Positions 13,101 to 27,199 of a DNA stretch of 64,000 nt are shown here, in pieces. The notes beneath the pieces were generated by a model. The model saw only the letters and a program-made list of their open reading frames with translations, had not been told where the DNA came from and made no database searches. The position numbers and the translations under genes were made by a program. Origin of the DNA: Lethocerus indicus (lineage: Eukaryota; Arthropoda; Insecta; Hemiptera; Belostomatidae); the NCBI GenBank assembly GCA_019843655.1, contig JACDQD010000010.1:9035637-9099636 (forward strand), written 5' to 3'. Each line of letters opens with the position of its first letter. The first letter of the stretch is position 1.

Positions 13101-16100
13101 CTAAATTTTTTCCCTTTAAAAGTGTCTCTTAAAAGTATTTTTTAAATATTTATTCGAACACCTACTATCCAACAAACCAAGGTACACATAAATAGTGTTA
13201 ATGTAACGTAAAATAATTGAACCTCTATTGTTTTACCCCCGTCAATGAAATTAACTTCTTTCACAGTGAAATGCATCAACGGAGTAATACCAAAATCTGA
13301 TTTACTCGATAGCCTTTCAGCCCCGCTCAAAAAGCGAAAAATATTCGCTTCCCTCTCGGGCCACGCCAATTTAATATTGTAACACCCCCTAGCGACCATC
13401 GCATCTTCCAACCTTGAAAAGGCATTAAGTGCGGATCTTTGCTTTCAATTAAACTGCTGTTCAACCCCCGTATTTACGGAGGATTGAAATTCGCCATTAA
13501 ATTATACACTGAGCCGGGTTTGGGGCTCGCCGCTTATAACGGGAGTTAACGGGAGTTAATAAAGCTCTAGCCGAAGGGGAAAATAACAGGGAGAGAGACA
13601 TATATAATTGTCGATTTTGTTGAAACGGAGCCCATGAAAACAGATCTATAATTCACAATTTAGCGACGGGGGGGAGAGATATTTTTTATTCATTCAATTC
13701 TGTTTGGCACGTCCTAGGCTTCCGCCTATGGCCGGCCATTAATCCCAATTTCTCTTGATCGTCTCAAGACCACCCATCTAAAGAACGTCAGGGCTCTTGT
13801 CTAAATTTCGGTGTGTAATTGTTGGACATGTATGGTACAGCTACCGTGAGCAGGGGAAGTGCTAGACCTCCCAATTTATTTTTTTATCTAACATTTAATT
13901 CGTATTAACTAATATGCTTAAAGGATTTAATTAACAAAGACTATTGGTTAGTAATGAACTCATGCGATTTCATTGTAAATTTCGTTTTTCTTTATATTGA
14001 CAGGTTTATAAGTATTACTATTGCACATTTCCGATCGTTTCCACTCATGTACCGGGCTTCACTCTGACAACAGGCAAGCTAAATAAGGAATTATTCACGA
14101 GAAATAGGCCGAATTTCACAGACAGATTATTGCGAATCGTGGGACAAAACCGAAGGTATAACCTGGAGCCGGGTTCCCCTAGGCGGATGTCGCCCTCTTC
14201 CCATTTCCATTTATTTCCGGAAATGAAAAAAGCCGTTCCGACGGACACTCCGAAGAAACTCGGAGTGGAAAGAGCCCGGAGCGCCGTACCCGCCCGTGAA
14301 GCAGATTTAAAAAGATAAAGAAAGGGAAAAGGGTGCTCCGCTCGCTGCGAATAACGCTGGAATAATTCAGAATTGTCCCCGGGATGGAATCTATCCGATG
14401 TTTTCTACTGGGAAAAATCGGTTACTTTTGCTGTAAAGCATGCTCCTCAATAGAGAAAAGTATAATAAAAGTTATACGCTCGAATATAAATATAAAACGC
14501 GACTTCCACCGCCGTCAGGCGCTATTTGTGCTTTTCGTAATGTTTGCTATTTAAATTGTGAAGTAAATATTATAATTGTAAGGTTTAGAATCGTATTACC
14601 TGGTCGTCTCAAACAGGGTGGGTTGCTAGTCCGATTCGAGATTCCGGTAAAACCGGTTCACCTATACACCGATGAAACTTCATAATGATCCTAAAACTAC
14701 AATATCCGAGATACCCGATAATTATTTATCGATTATTTATCGTCCCTAATGCAGAGGTTACTAACAAATTGTAAATCTTCTTTTTTTGTAAGTCTAGAAA
14801 ATAAATGTAAAATTACCAGAGTGAATTTATTAGTACCCGGGGTATGTTTAAAGTAAAGTCCTCGTAATGTTGTTGGCAGAGGCAGTGATACAAGTAGTTT
14901 AAAAAATCCGAATATACTGCTGTGACATAAAATAATTGCGCTGCTCTTAACAAGTGAATCGAAACTTATCGGCCGGAAGAAATATACGAGGAGAAACGTC
15001 GAGTGCACATTCTCAGACGGGGGCCAACTTGCAATGGGATCCCAGAGGGTCTTATTTCAAGAAGCGGAGAACCTTCGCATGGCATCTTTCCATTGTCCGC
15101 CTTTACACGACTCTCCAATCGGACAATATCAATCATTCCCATATCGTATCAGTGGCCGGCGAGCCGTAATGATTAGTGGCCGTATATTGGCCCCACTCCT
15201 AAGCCGAGCAGACGGGCCCATAGTATAATAACGACGGAATGGTCCATCGGACACGCATAGCGAAAATATTCGTTCGGGGTTAGCTTATTCGGTTGTTACA
15301 GAGATCATTACTGTTCGTTGAGAGCACTCGTAAGAAGGAAGAAACACGTATTCCTCTGTTGTCAACTATCTATTTCTATGTAGATAAGTAAAATTAAAAC
15401 GAAGGGTAAATAAATAAATGTAATAATCACTGAACTTTAGTTCGAATAGTAAACGAATAACCACAGAACATTCTTGACGTTAAAAAATTACCAGTGATAA
15501 AATTTACTGTTAATTTCTTTCACGTTTAAGTACTCACCACCGTCGTGGTTTTATTACGATTGTGTGGATGAAAAATGAGAGACAAGCTCAAACTGCTAAG
15601 CTCAAACACAAAAGGTTCCGAATATGCTTTTATTTAAATTAATATTTCATGTTTCCTCGAAATCGGTTCTGTTGTCAAATTAAAATAAAAATAAAATAGA
15701 CTAAAGTTAAGAGACAATAAATTTGAAAATATTCGCTTGAATTATTTAGTATAGTTCTTACCAAAAAAATGCACTTGAAAGTACTTTGAACAACGTAAAT
15801 GGGTGCTGTATTGAGACTAGCAGGGTTGGACAAAAAGGAATGAATACTGAGGTAAAATTTTGTAAAACGTGTGGCGGATTAAAACTTAGAATTGAGGCCA
15901 GAAGGGTTTTATCAACCGAATTTATTTCCGTATTCATTTGCATTAACAGGCCCGTGTTAATTGTCAAATGTGTTGTGGGTTCATGACACGGAATTCCCAG
16001 CCGGTGGGCGGGGTTCAGCGGGGGCGGGACAATTAAATTTTGGACAATTCTGAAGTCCCACGCAAGTTGTGGCAAGTTCGGGCCCCAACCCACAATCCGA

Positions 16101-16907
16101 GCCCAATCGATGAGGGGGAGAATGCTCACAGTCTGTCTCATATTTAATTTGAAATATGGAAAATCTGTCGTCTAAGTCTTATTCGAAAATACCGTCTGGG
16201 TAATCCGCTCAGTGAGCTGTCTCATATGACCGGGTATAAGGGATAGAAGTCTGTCAGTGCAGGAAGATATTTTTGCCCAATAAAAAGGACAAATTCCCTG
16301 AAAATATAGAGAGGTTTTGATATTCAAGCAGATTATATACTCTTTTGGTTTCTTGTGGCCATTTAACTACTTGTAGTATGATCCCGAATAATACTCATAA
16401 AAACGGATGCTTGTGTTTGAGTACCGAAAGAAGGCAGGAACACTTACAATTATACTAGAGTTGTATAAAGAATTGCTTAAGCGAGGGATAAAGTTTTGAT
16501 CCTGTAGCAATATACGCCGTATTTCACTCATCTATTATTTCATGAAATATCACCACGCTTTATCGAAACCTTAATGTTTCACATATCTGTTGTTGACATA
16601 TCTATGTATAACAAGAATGGCGCAGCTTGTGTTAACACTATTATCCCATTAAAAAATATACCGGATCTCCTCTCTGACTTCAATGAGAAAAATAGTTTTA
16701 ATTTTTCTCCCGGTGATATATTTTTAAATCGGCCTATAGGGCAATAGGCTCTAGATTAGCAGAAGTCATTATAAAACTGTAAACTGAAAAAACCGTGGGT
16801 ATATGTTTAGGGGCCTTAGTTAAGGACTCGTCCCCTTATACGGGACGACCCGAAGCCTATAGGGAACTTCCTTGGCAGAAGTCCGGGACGGAGGGTCTTA
16901 TTAAGGT

Positions 16908-16962
16908 CTCTCACTCCCTCTCTCACTCTCTCTCTCTCACTCACTTTCTCTCCCTCCTTTTT
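16908..16962. repeat. CT-rich simple repeat
   Basis: Imperfect CTCACT / CTCTCT tract of about 55 bases. Confidence 0.85.
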
Positions 16963-17739
16963 CTCCCATTATAAAGCTTTCAAGTACAAGCATAGCCATT
17001 ACCGACTAAAAAAAAAAAGAATATAGGCCAAAGTAGAGAAGGGCAGCCCCTCCCCACCTTTTCTCCACTGGGGCTTTTATTAGCGTAGAAAAATGGAACC
17101 GGGGAAATCCGCTTAAAAATTAATAAGGATATAATCACCCCTGGGGATCGTGCCGGCGATGAGCTCCAGAGCCTGAAATATAGCGTTGTCTCCCCGACTG
17201 TATAGCGGGATTGTACACGCTACAGTTAAAACTGGTTTTAAAAGCCGAAACGTATTAACTAAGCGTTTTCAGTACAACGAGCGACAAAAAAGAGGTTGTT
17301 TTACATTCATTTTACAGTACAATATTACTAAAAGACCCGAATACAAAAAGAGACCAGTAGCAATATAAAGGAAGCCTTTCAAAAATCAAGCGTCATGTTC
17401 AATACTATACGATACCCAGTCACAAGCGATACGAAATATAGGCAGTATGTAAACACATTTTAAAAATATTTTTCCTACGTTCAAGCTACGGACTGCAAAG
17501 TTGTTTGAAAAATAACAAAATTGACTACATATTTCAGCGAATACATACACCAACAGTAAGTTCTCTTTCAAATGAAACGTCATGTAATATTCTCTGCAAT
17601 AAGGTTTTCAAGGGCTGATTTATCTATCTGGTTAAAACAGGAGAAAAGGCAGAAAATCATAATCCCCTCCCGATTATCATAAAAATCACTAAATCATAAG
17701 AACTATTTACTATAAGGAATTAGGTGCAGCAGCCAATAA

Positions 17740-18260
17740 CGTCGGCTGTAATCTCCTCTCGACATACGGCCATATCGTACGTTCGGTTCGCCTTATCAGG
17801 CCGGGAATGCTAACTGGGGGCGCTGAAACGGGAATGCGAATCACGTCGGATCATTTGCCGTTAGCGGCAATCGGTGAAACAAATTGGCAAGCGGGCGGGG
17901 GTTTTAAAACCGCCGGATGGGAGAACACAATTAACGGGGAGGCCTGCGAATTGTATGGGGTTTAATCAAGGGAAGGGGGAGGGCGGGACGCGGGCCGACC
18001 CTCACGTTTTATTGGGGCTTTAAAAGGGGTGAACAGGTGGACGGGCGCCTACTAAGTATTAACCGCTCGCTGAGACCCGGTCCTCACTTAAGTGCGGGAC
18101 AAAGTTGGCCCGGTGCCTCGTAACATGTGCGCCCGCCCTCCTCCCGTCCCGTATATTCACTGATGGCGCCGTATACACCTCGGCCCGGGGTACATTTTAA
18201 GCAACTTATCGCCGACAGAACGACCCACTAATCGCTCTATCACTGGCCTTAGTACTGCCT
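17740..18260. other. GC-rich island
   Basis: About 500 bases rich in CpG and GGG/CCC (for example GCGGGCGGGGG near 17891). Neither strand gives a credible exon. The mixture of TTAAC/AATTA strings with CpG-rich words resembles regulatory DNA, but only comparison with relatives could show that. 16140-16800, 17180-17740 and 18260-20280 show nothing else, apart from a small 8-bp hairpin near 18781 (AATTGGGT / ACCCAATT). Confidence 0.35.
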
Positions 18261-20279
18261 CCGAGAGAATCTAATTAGAGAATTCAAAATTGAAGAATTA
18301 ACCCGGGTTTGGGGTAATTGAACGAACGCTGTTCAACACGAATATTCTAGTGTTCTGAAATTAAAAATCTGCAGATCGAGAAACATTTCCATTTGCGTGT
18401 GGAATACCAGTTAAATGCCTCCTGCCGCTTGTTTGGTGTGTTGCTAAACCCGTTTATATTTGTCGTGTACATATGTTCTGCCCCTGTTTTTGGGTTCGGG
18501 AATGTCATTGGTCTTTTTGATGGAATCATCTTGCGTCTATTTTCTCATTTATTATGTTTCTTTGTTTGTTGTCCGGTTTAGCGAAAGACCAAGCCAGCTA
18601 CAGGGGACAGAAGATCGAGAAACCAACGGTATTTCCACTAGAAATCTTCTTCGATCTTTTCCGATTGAATGCTGCAGATTGCAACCTCTCTAATCGAGGC
18701 ATCATGATCGGGCATTAATGGTAGCTATAATAGTGTATTTTAGATGATATGCACTTGTTTATTGTAAGGATCCGACATGTAATTGGGTAAGACAACCCAA
18801 TTATCGGCCTATTATTACAGCCCATTATATCTTGACTGAAACGCATTGAAATGCATCCTAATTGCCTATCTTAATTGCCTGTATTAACAACCTCAGATGC
18901 GTCAATTTAACTGTCTGTTCTGCTGGACAGCCAGATTTCCTACATATTTTATAGACTATTTGAAGTTAAATTTTCGACTCAAACCGTTATTTATGTTCAG
19001 TTAAATTAATCAATTAAAAATAACAAAATACGTTTTCGTCCACAATTATGATCTGTTAATATGCTCGACAAGAAAAGGTTCATTGCTAGCAGTCGTGCAT
19101 ACTGCGTATAACGAAGTTACATACATTTGTTTGTGTTTACAAATGTGCGAGGGAGAGTTATAACTACGAAATCCGCCGTGCTTACAGTAATTAGGCCAAT
19201 TATTGTCCGAAGTATTTTGTCCAAACATGGCGAACACATATTATTAACACCTCATTAAAATATTAAAAAATAAGGCAATTAAAATGTTTAGTTACTTCAT
19301 CACAAGTATAAGGTGAATTTAATTCTTTATACTGCACAGTGACTGGTAAAACACCAGGGCTTTATACGGCTCCCTTAAGGGCGTACAAAGGATGTCTATA
19401 AAATATTATGTCGGTCTTAGAGGCATTAAAAAAACCCTATTAACTCGCCCTTCTGGCCTCCTACCACAATTGAAAACTTTATGAGTTTTATTATGTATTG
19501 TAAATGGAGCCATTATATTTAAATATAATGTTTACGTAGTATAAAACACAAAAGACAATAATTCACTAAGACAAATTTTAATAGTACATAAATAAGTATT
19601 TATGTAATAAATAAAAAGACTTAATAAAAACAGTAATAAGCTCGTTTCGATGTCTTCTACAAAGATGTAAGCAAATAATGTATAGTTTCATACTGCAAGG
19701 AAATACATGATAATTTAATGGAAGCCAAAAGGAAGACTAAACCACCACCTGCTGAAATAAACGGTTTGAAATATTTGTATAAATTACAACACGAACGGCA
19801 ACCTAAATTAACAATGCCAACCCCGGGTTCTATGGGAGATGGGACATTTACCAAGTTGTTAACTTCGGGTTGTTAGTAGTTCGTAGTCGAGTTGACGTAA
19901 CTGTACCTGAACATGAATCGTTGCGTGGATATTAGTCTTGAAGTTGTTACACATTCTGCAGCTGGAGGTAAAATGTTACCTCCATTTTTCTACTGGCATC
20001 ATTACCTGAGAGTTTAGATTCGGCCAGTATTATGCTCCTGTTGTCTTTGCCGTCCTAATTTCAAAAACCAACAATAATACCTGAGCAAGAGCAATGCGGG
20101 AGAAATTCTTCGAGGAAAAGAAAAAAGGCGAACTCCGTTTAACAAGACAGGATTTAAAAACAAATCAGTGTTTACTGTCGGTCCTGCTATAACGATGGTA
20201 AAATAATTTTGTGTTTAAACTTTTCATAAGGTATTCGTAATTATACTCCTTTAAAATGTCCGGTTTAGTTTTAGCATAA

Positions 20280-20860
20280 ACTGGTCATGCTTAACCGGTA
20301 ATTAAAGCCGTTCGGCTTTAAATCGGGACGTAGAACCTGACATGAAATTCACAATTCAGGTATAAATAAAATCTGCGGTTTTAATAAAAAAATAGCGGAA
20401 TGTATGAATTCAGACCGGTAAAAGGAGGACGTCGGATGTTCTTTCTGCGGCCGGAGTCATAACGGCGATTGTTGAGTTACTCAATTACTGAAGGCTCGCC
20501 TTTTCAAAAAGGGCTTTACGATCCTCCTCAGGTAACCTGTTATATCGGACGGGATTTAATGGGTGATGGGGGTGGGAAGAGGGTTCGACGGAACTGCACA
20601 ATGGGCCGGCGGGGAGGGGGCTGTTTTTCTCTTCTCCTGCGGTTTTCGTGAAACCGCCGGGGAAAAAAATTGGATTTTACGCTAGTTATCGCCGGATAAA
20701 GGTTCCGCTCCGGGTTTCCGGATATTAAATAATTCAACCCCCACTATCGGCTTACGGCCGCCCGAGGTGCACTTTAAGGTGTCATCATCGATAACCCCAC
20801 GGAACCCTTTCCCGGAGTTCATTGAGCGTTAAATAAATATGTTTAAAAACGGAGCTGTAT
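20280..20860. other. GC-rich island
   Basis: CpG-rich, open on both strands for 60-65 codons around 20540-20740, with no motif. 20860-21545 is mixed sequence with nothing recognised. Confidence 0.3.
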
Positions 20861-21553
20861 TGGTTTATAATCTGCCGTTAAATAATTTCGCCGTCGTCGG
20901 TAAATAGTTAGGTGCACACGTTAACAGTGAAATTCATTATCACAAAGCGCTCTAGGACTAAACCCCTCAATTGTAGCGTTTGAATCGATCATAGAACCGG
21001 ATTGCATATCTAATGAGATTCATTATGAATCGCCGCTGAGATTAATCGCATTGTCGCAAAATGTTAAAGCTTGTCAATGAGAGGTAGTAATTACAAGAGG
21101 TAAATCAGAAATCGTCGCTATTATTCTTAAATAAACTCGATAATATGACTTATGAACGATACATAAAAATGCAGAATAATTACCAACAAATCAATCCCTT
21201 TATTTCCCATTAGGTAAAACGGAAAAAAACTATTACAGGCGTACGCACAGGCAGTTGGCACCTCTCACTCGATCTCGCGGCCATCGTTTGAACTAAATTT
21301 GAGGGTTTCACTCTTTCAATGCCCCTACTAAGGATGAATTCAAATACTACAGACAAAATCTAATTGAATTTTCGTTGAAAACAAATGAAACTTGCGTCGA
21401 ACTTATAAATTATTCAATAGACTCGACGAGATGAACTCAAGAAGGCAATGGTAAGTTTTCTTTTGTGTCATCGGCGTCAGCATAGAATAATGAAAATATA
21501 ATATTATCAAAATCAATAATGTCCAATTAATGACAGTAGTGCTTTGTATGGAC

Positions 21554-21916
21554 TAGTGGTTCTTAACCGGGGGTGCGGGAAAGTATTTTTGGGGGTGCGG
21601 GAGATGCCCCAAACAAAAGCTGAAGCTCATACAGAAATTAAGGTTATGTGTTTTTTGCAACAAAACTCAAATATGCCAAAACTAAGAATAAAGTAAAAAA
21701 ATATGTGAATGGAATATTTTGTTGCTATGACTAAGATCATCAACAAACACACAGTGACAGTCTTGCTCATTGTTACTCGGGTGCTTTTCAGCGAAATAAG
21801 CTGAATATTACTAAACACGAGGACTCCCTCTCCCTTTCTTTCTGTCTGATTGGAGTGTGGAGACTTATTTTCAGATTTGAAGGGGTGAGGGTCACTTAAA
21901 AGGTTAAGAAACACTG
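21554..21916. mobile_element. Non-autonomous hAT element (MITE), 363 bp
   Basis: The left end TAGTGGTTCTTAACC and the right end GGTTAAGAAACACTG are inverted repeats (13 of 15 positions match) of the classic hAT type (CAGTGGTTCTTAACC-like). Flanking 8-bp target duplications are GTATGGAC (21546-21553) and GTATGGAT (21917-21924), 7 of 8 identical. The subterminal GGGGGTGCGGGA motif is also usual for such elements. There is no transposase; a 101-codon minus frame inside it has no recognised domain. The insertion is ageing, judged by the mismatches. Confidence 0.88.
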
Positions 21917-22059
21917 GTATGGATGAACACAAATTAATTAATTAACAGTGCTAGCAGTTTCTCCAATAATTAAGCACTTCAATCTTACTAATCACCTATT
22001 GTCTTAACAAAATACATTCCTACCGAATATCCGAAATGTTTTTATATTTAATTCAATCA

Positions 22060-22560
22060 TATTAAACAGTGGTCAAAGAAATGCTTCCATTATTGCTTTT
22101 CCAGCATTTTGGACATCTCCAGGTCGGACATCTAGTTATATTCCCCCGCCCCGACCTCGAAACGTGTTCAAATGTAATGCGAGAACCGTACAATCCAATT
22201 ACCGGATGGAAGTGTAAAATAAAGACTGAATTAACGGAGGGAAGGCCGTTCTGTAAAGGTTAAGGGTAACGGAGACACAATACGGTGATTGCGTGCCGAG
22301 AATGGAGGAGACATCGCGGGTGGGACAATGCGAGGCAAGGAATAGCCGAGGACCCACCCCCCGCACACCCAATATAACCCATTCCAGGGGCAGTGGAATT
22401 CCTGGCAGCACGAATGACTATTGTGCGGCCGTGGCACGTAGCCGCGATTAGTGCACGCAGCGTCATATTCAAGCCAACCACCCCCTCAAACCCACCCCCG
22501 TCCTCTATGTGACGATCACTTTTGGAGTATTCACCGGATGCCATTCAATTACCCTGTCTT
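22060..22560. other. GC-rich island
   Basis: Three overlapping minus frames and one plus frame, 64-94 codons, none with motifs or paired splice sites. A further GC patch lies at 22850-23120. 23130-24430 is AT-rich apart from a small GC patch at 23720-23900. Confidence 0.3.
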
Positions 22561-24911
22561 CCGGAATTTATCCGGCCATAAATAAATACAGCAATAAACA
22601 ACCGCAAATCAAATGGCAAATACGAGTTTCAAATTAAACTAACAAACAGGACAATGGGTACTATGAATAAAAACAACATGTCCATGTTAAGTAAAAATAA
22701 TTACATTCAGTAAAATATAACTTTTTTGATTCTTAATACTTCTATTATAATTTAGCTATTATTAAGTTTATTAGCTATTAATTTACCGATCCGCCTCAAA
22801 ATGAATATATCCTCAATATATTACTGTACGCAAACTTGAAACATTAATACTTGAGAGATGAATCTTTGGTGTCTTATAGGCTTACCAAACATCGATTTCG
22901 TCTGTCCCGCGTCTGTCAGCCGGCCGGCTCGCAAATGAGTCAGATATCTCGGGAGAGAGGCCGCCCCGCTACGATTAATGGAGACAAAAGACAGACGTTG
23001 ACTAATTGCTTGACTTTATACAAGTTCGAGTTTTGTTTTATCGAACTTTATAGGGGACGGGTCGCGGGGTTAAGAAAAAATTCGATTTATCACACGCGAC
23101 AACGTTATGGGGGGTCTAGAATCAGAATGCGCTTTTAGGACCGCGATTAATCAAAAAAAATCTATTTTCTTCACGCCGAGGCGAAAACGAATGAAATGTA
23201 GAGCGCAGGTTCAAACACGAACGGCGACAAAATAAAATATTGTTTTTAATTATTTTTCAGTACGATTACGAAGAAAAAACAACCTGTTGGGTTCGTAATA
23301 AATGTATTATGAATGTATACCTAATCTACGCCCATGTTATAAGTTCGATCGTTCAAAATAGCGTTTCACCAAAATCATTGTTCACAACGGTACTTATTTA
23401 GGCATAACGAACATGATCATTCGGAATAGTAGAACAAAATCATATTAGTACAAAAATGCGTGCTTAGCTCTAGCACATAGAGATTTTTTATAGAGGCATA
23501 AACATCTCTTTTTCAGTATTAACAACCCTCGGTCGATTAGATTAGCCATGCCGGAGTTAAGTCCAAAGGCTGTTGCAAACTGCTGGTATTTTACAATGAT
23601 TTCATCACGACGATGGGGGTTGAGAGATTCGTTTGATCTGGACCGCTTGCCTCCAATACCTCAGGATATATATACAAATGTATATAAATGTGACAAGACT
23701 GTGTATACATTGAGGCTGTGAGGTTGTGGACGAGACCCGGACGGTTAAACCAAGGTGAGCGGGTGGAAGTTTGACATTGACAAATGCTGGGCTATGAACC
23801 TCTTCCCCCTTTCACTATTCTCTCCGCTTTCCTCATTCTGACCGCGTTCTCCGCCACCATCCCTCTTCGGGTCAATTGTTTAGTCGGAGTTTTCGCCGAT
23901 GTCACCGCCCTATGAGTGAACTAACAAACATCGATTCCACTTTTAAATTAGTATTTCGTGCATTAGTAACTTTATATATTTCTTACTTCCTTTGACCGTA
24001 AATTCCTCAACTGTTGATTTTTTATTGATGGATGTTAAGAAAGAACGCATTACGTGTGATAGGGAATACACTTTGGTAAATGAATATGTTTTAAAGATAT
24101 GTCATTTTTCATACAACCATCTCATTTGTATTTATTATTCACACATTAACCGTAGAAGTTCTATTATGATAACTACCATAATAATGGTCGGAAAAAGACC
24201 ACATTAATAATTAGGTCTAATAAGGTTAGAAGACTTCACTTATAATAATATTAAAATAAACGGCTCTGAACAGCTATCATAGCTTAACAACAAAAATCAT
24301 CGACACCTGACATTCATAAATATAAGATAAATAAATTTGTGACACGTATATCTTTAGAACCTATACCATCGACCAAACTGCAAAGATGTACAGGATAAAC
24401 GAGAGTTTGTGCTCATTTTAGACTAGATCAAATAATAATGTGCAGGCTTCAGTGCGTAAATTCCATTTGCCAATATCATTCAGAGCCTGGAAGCTGCACT
24501 TCCCGTTATGGTACACATCGACAGGCTCGGTTTGGAGTTTGTGTGCTCAAGGAAATGAAGGAAACGTGCCAAGCCTCAATTCGTCACGCTCGTCAATTCA
24601 CCTCCAATATACAAGCGGAGAGTTCAGTTGCCAAACATACCATGTTGGCGCTATTTGCACACCTAACAGCGGCTTTCCTTTTCCGTTTCGTTTCCCCGTG
24701 CCGAAACACCAAGAGTTAATTCGTACAACTTGATTCGACCGTCGCGTGCAGGAAACGACTGGGCGCTTCATGTCTTCTGGGCGCCGGTTCTGTTTAATCC
24801 TCTCGCGCCTCTTCACCGGTAGAAGCTCAGGCGTAATTGCCGAGAGGGAGGGCTTATCGATTGAATCTTCACGTGGTCTCTGCGTGCGATTCAATGTATT
24901 ACGAGAATATA

Positions 24912-24942
24912 AATTAGTGTGATTAGTGTGTAGATTAGTGTG
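24912..24942. repeat. Three-copy ATTAGTGTG short tandem repeat
   Basis: ATTAGTGTG occurs three times in about 31 bases. It creates the repeated residues (HTNHTN) of a 122-codon minus frame at 24598-24966, which I therefore regard as non-coding. Confidence 0.8.
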
Positions 24943-26219
24943 ATTTTTACTAATTGATTGGCGCACAACTATTTCTTCCGGGTTTCCGAATTAACCATTT
25001 AACGAGCCCCAACAAAGTGTAAGAAATCATTCAGTCAGGTGTAATGACTCAACTTCGAGAAAGAGAATTAGTTCGTGGTAAAAAGGTATACCGACATATA
25101 AGATGAACACTTGTACAAAAAGACCAACAAAATGCATCCAATAGAAAGCAGCAAGTAAACACTAGAACAGGAGCCGGTGAACCCTGGATCCCGAGCTACC
25201 GGGGATATTTTTATTACCTTACCTACTGCATTTTAAAGTATTTTCTTCTTTAAATGAATCCAATAAATTATAAACAATGGAGTTCAGAAATATGAATTTT
25301 AATGAGCGGATTTTGCTTACACCCAGAGTCTTTAATCGATTACCGAATATTCGTATTTGTTGGGAAAATATCGGGACATAGAAGTTCTTATATCAATGGA
25401 GGAGAGCGCCTTTGTTAAATTCTGTTTTTTAAAAAAGCGGATCTGCCTGTACTTTGTGCCTGCCTACCTGGAAGGAGGCCGCCTCCTTTTCCCCATCTAA
25501 ATTCCTCTCACAGCGGATGCCGCCATTACACGGTACCGGTCCCCGGTGTCTTTGTTCTGGTCTGTCAACAACGGAGCCGCTCTGCAAACATCACGCCTCA
25601 CCGCGCTTCCCTCAAGGCCCGCCATTTTTTCCTCCCCCGCAGCTCAGCGTTAAATGCTCAATTGAGTATGGAAGGTGGCCCGACACCAGTCCCCTCGCGA
25701 TACCGCCTCCTAGCAGATTACCCGTGGGATAGGCGCACCTGTTCCTATTGTACATATCAATTGACACCGGAAAATGTTCTAAAATACAGAGGCACTTACA
25801 AAAATACATCCTTACTTGCTCATAAACGTCTGTATATAAACTTGAAAACGTTTTATTATTTCGAATTTTTGCCTTTTATTAAAATTAAATCACAAGAGTT
25901 AAGATACTTCAAATCCTTGCGAACCCTCCAAATAAAAATAAATAATTTTTTCAATAATTCTTTTACACTAATTCTATAAGAAAATTAATTTTAATGCATA
26001 TTTACAAGAATGCATTTTTCCTCCTCCCTTGCTTGTTACGTGGACGTAAAATTCGCCCTAATTCTGGGGAATACTAACTATTACGATCTCGTCTAAATTC
26101 AGCGTTGGCCGTAGAGAAGGGATGACGTGATTATTTTATTTTGATAAAATTTGCCAAGTCGGATTGTCAAAGATTGTTTGAGGAAGTAACGATTAAATAA
26201 TGACAGGGACATTACTGTT

Positions 26220-26820
26220 CTGTAAGGCCCGCATGCATCCATTTTCCCAGCCTTATCGTAACGACTGGGGTCGTTAAAGAACCGATGTAAGCGATGGGAG
26301 ATGTATGATCGGAGGGAACAAATAGAAGGGGGAAGACAGAGCGCGGAGACGGATGAATGGACAGGGCCACGTTTGTTTTCTGGATTTGAATTCCGGGCCG
26401 AACCCATCATTTACGGGCCGTCGTGTGAAACGATGCGTGAAAGCTGAGAGTTGAGAAAGAGGCTACCAGAATCCCACGATATATTCCGGTTCCGGAGTCG
26501 CGGGGACTTTATTCGCCGCAAAGCGGAATCGGGGTTTCGGACCGCGGACTTTTCCTTCTGCGGTGGAGGGGGGGGGGACTTAATGCCGTTGTACTTTGTA
26601 TAATATAAGCCGGGCCGGGGGCGGTTATAGGGGTTATTTTTCACTCGCCCGCAACCCCCGACCCGCCCCCATGAGTTTGTTTAGATTAATCACTTTTCGG
26701 CGAAGAGGCCCACCGGCTGATTAATCACTGTCAACCGCTTTTTGCGCTTACTCCCTCCGCACCCCGGATGTCGTCGCAACCGGAGCCGCCTCCCTCATTC
26801 TACCAAACTCCGAAGCGTTT
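26220..26820. other. GC-rich island
   Basis: CpG-rich, with a 10-base G run near 26568 and GCCGGGCCGGGGGCGG at 26609-26624. It contains two similar ATTAATCACT strings near 26685 and 26720, which could be paired homeodomain-type sites. No exon was recognised. 24970-26220 is AT-rich with a weak GC patch at 25440-25730. Confidence 0.35.
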
Positions 26821-27199
26821 TTTCTGTTTGTTTTTTTTCTAATCTCCGCGATAAAGATTTCGGCTACGTCCACTTAGAGTTTTCGAACACGAGACATGGT
26901 AGAAGCAAAATAAATCGGTCCACCTCATAGAAAGGGACCTAAGTTTAAAATAAACGTCTGTCTGAGGGAAAATTCCGAACGTTTAACTCATTAACGCAAC
27001 AATTTATTTCGAATTTTTTTATTTACTCGTTCAGTAACTCGTCATTCCGAAAATATAATACTATCTCTTACACCAATCCAATCTTCTACCTACGACCATA
27101 TACCAATGTTTGAAGTACCGTTCAAAAAATGCGTTACAAGGGCCTTTCAAGACGAGCCCTTGCCATATGCGATATTCTGCCATATGCGATTCTATTGCA

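Noticed and set aside
15539..15600. Minus-strand GTGAGTACT donor with a short open frame
   Set aside because: A strong donor, but the acceptor side is poor and the peptide (SLSLSLIFH type) is not convincing.
21420..21449. 30-base plus micro-exon between ATAG and GTAAGT
   Set aside because: A donor-like site and in-phase length, but no pyrimidine tract and no partner exons.
21627..21932. 101-codon minus frame
   Set aside because: It lies almost wholly inside the hAT MITE and shows no transposase domain.
24598..24966. 122-codon minus frame
   Set aside because: Built partly on a short ATTAGTGTG repeat. Two other frames are open on the opposite strand, and there are no motifs.
27085..27130. 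5S rRNA-like start (CCTACGACCATA)
   Set aside because: Similarity ends after about a dozen bases; the internal control regions are missing.
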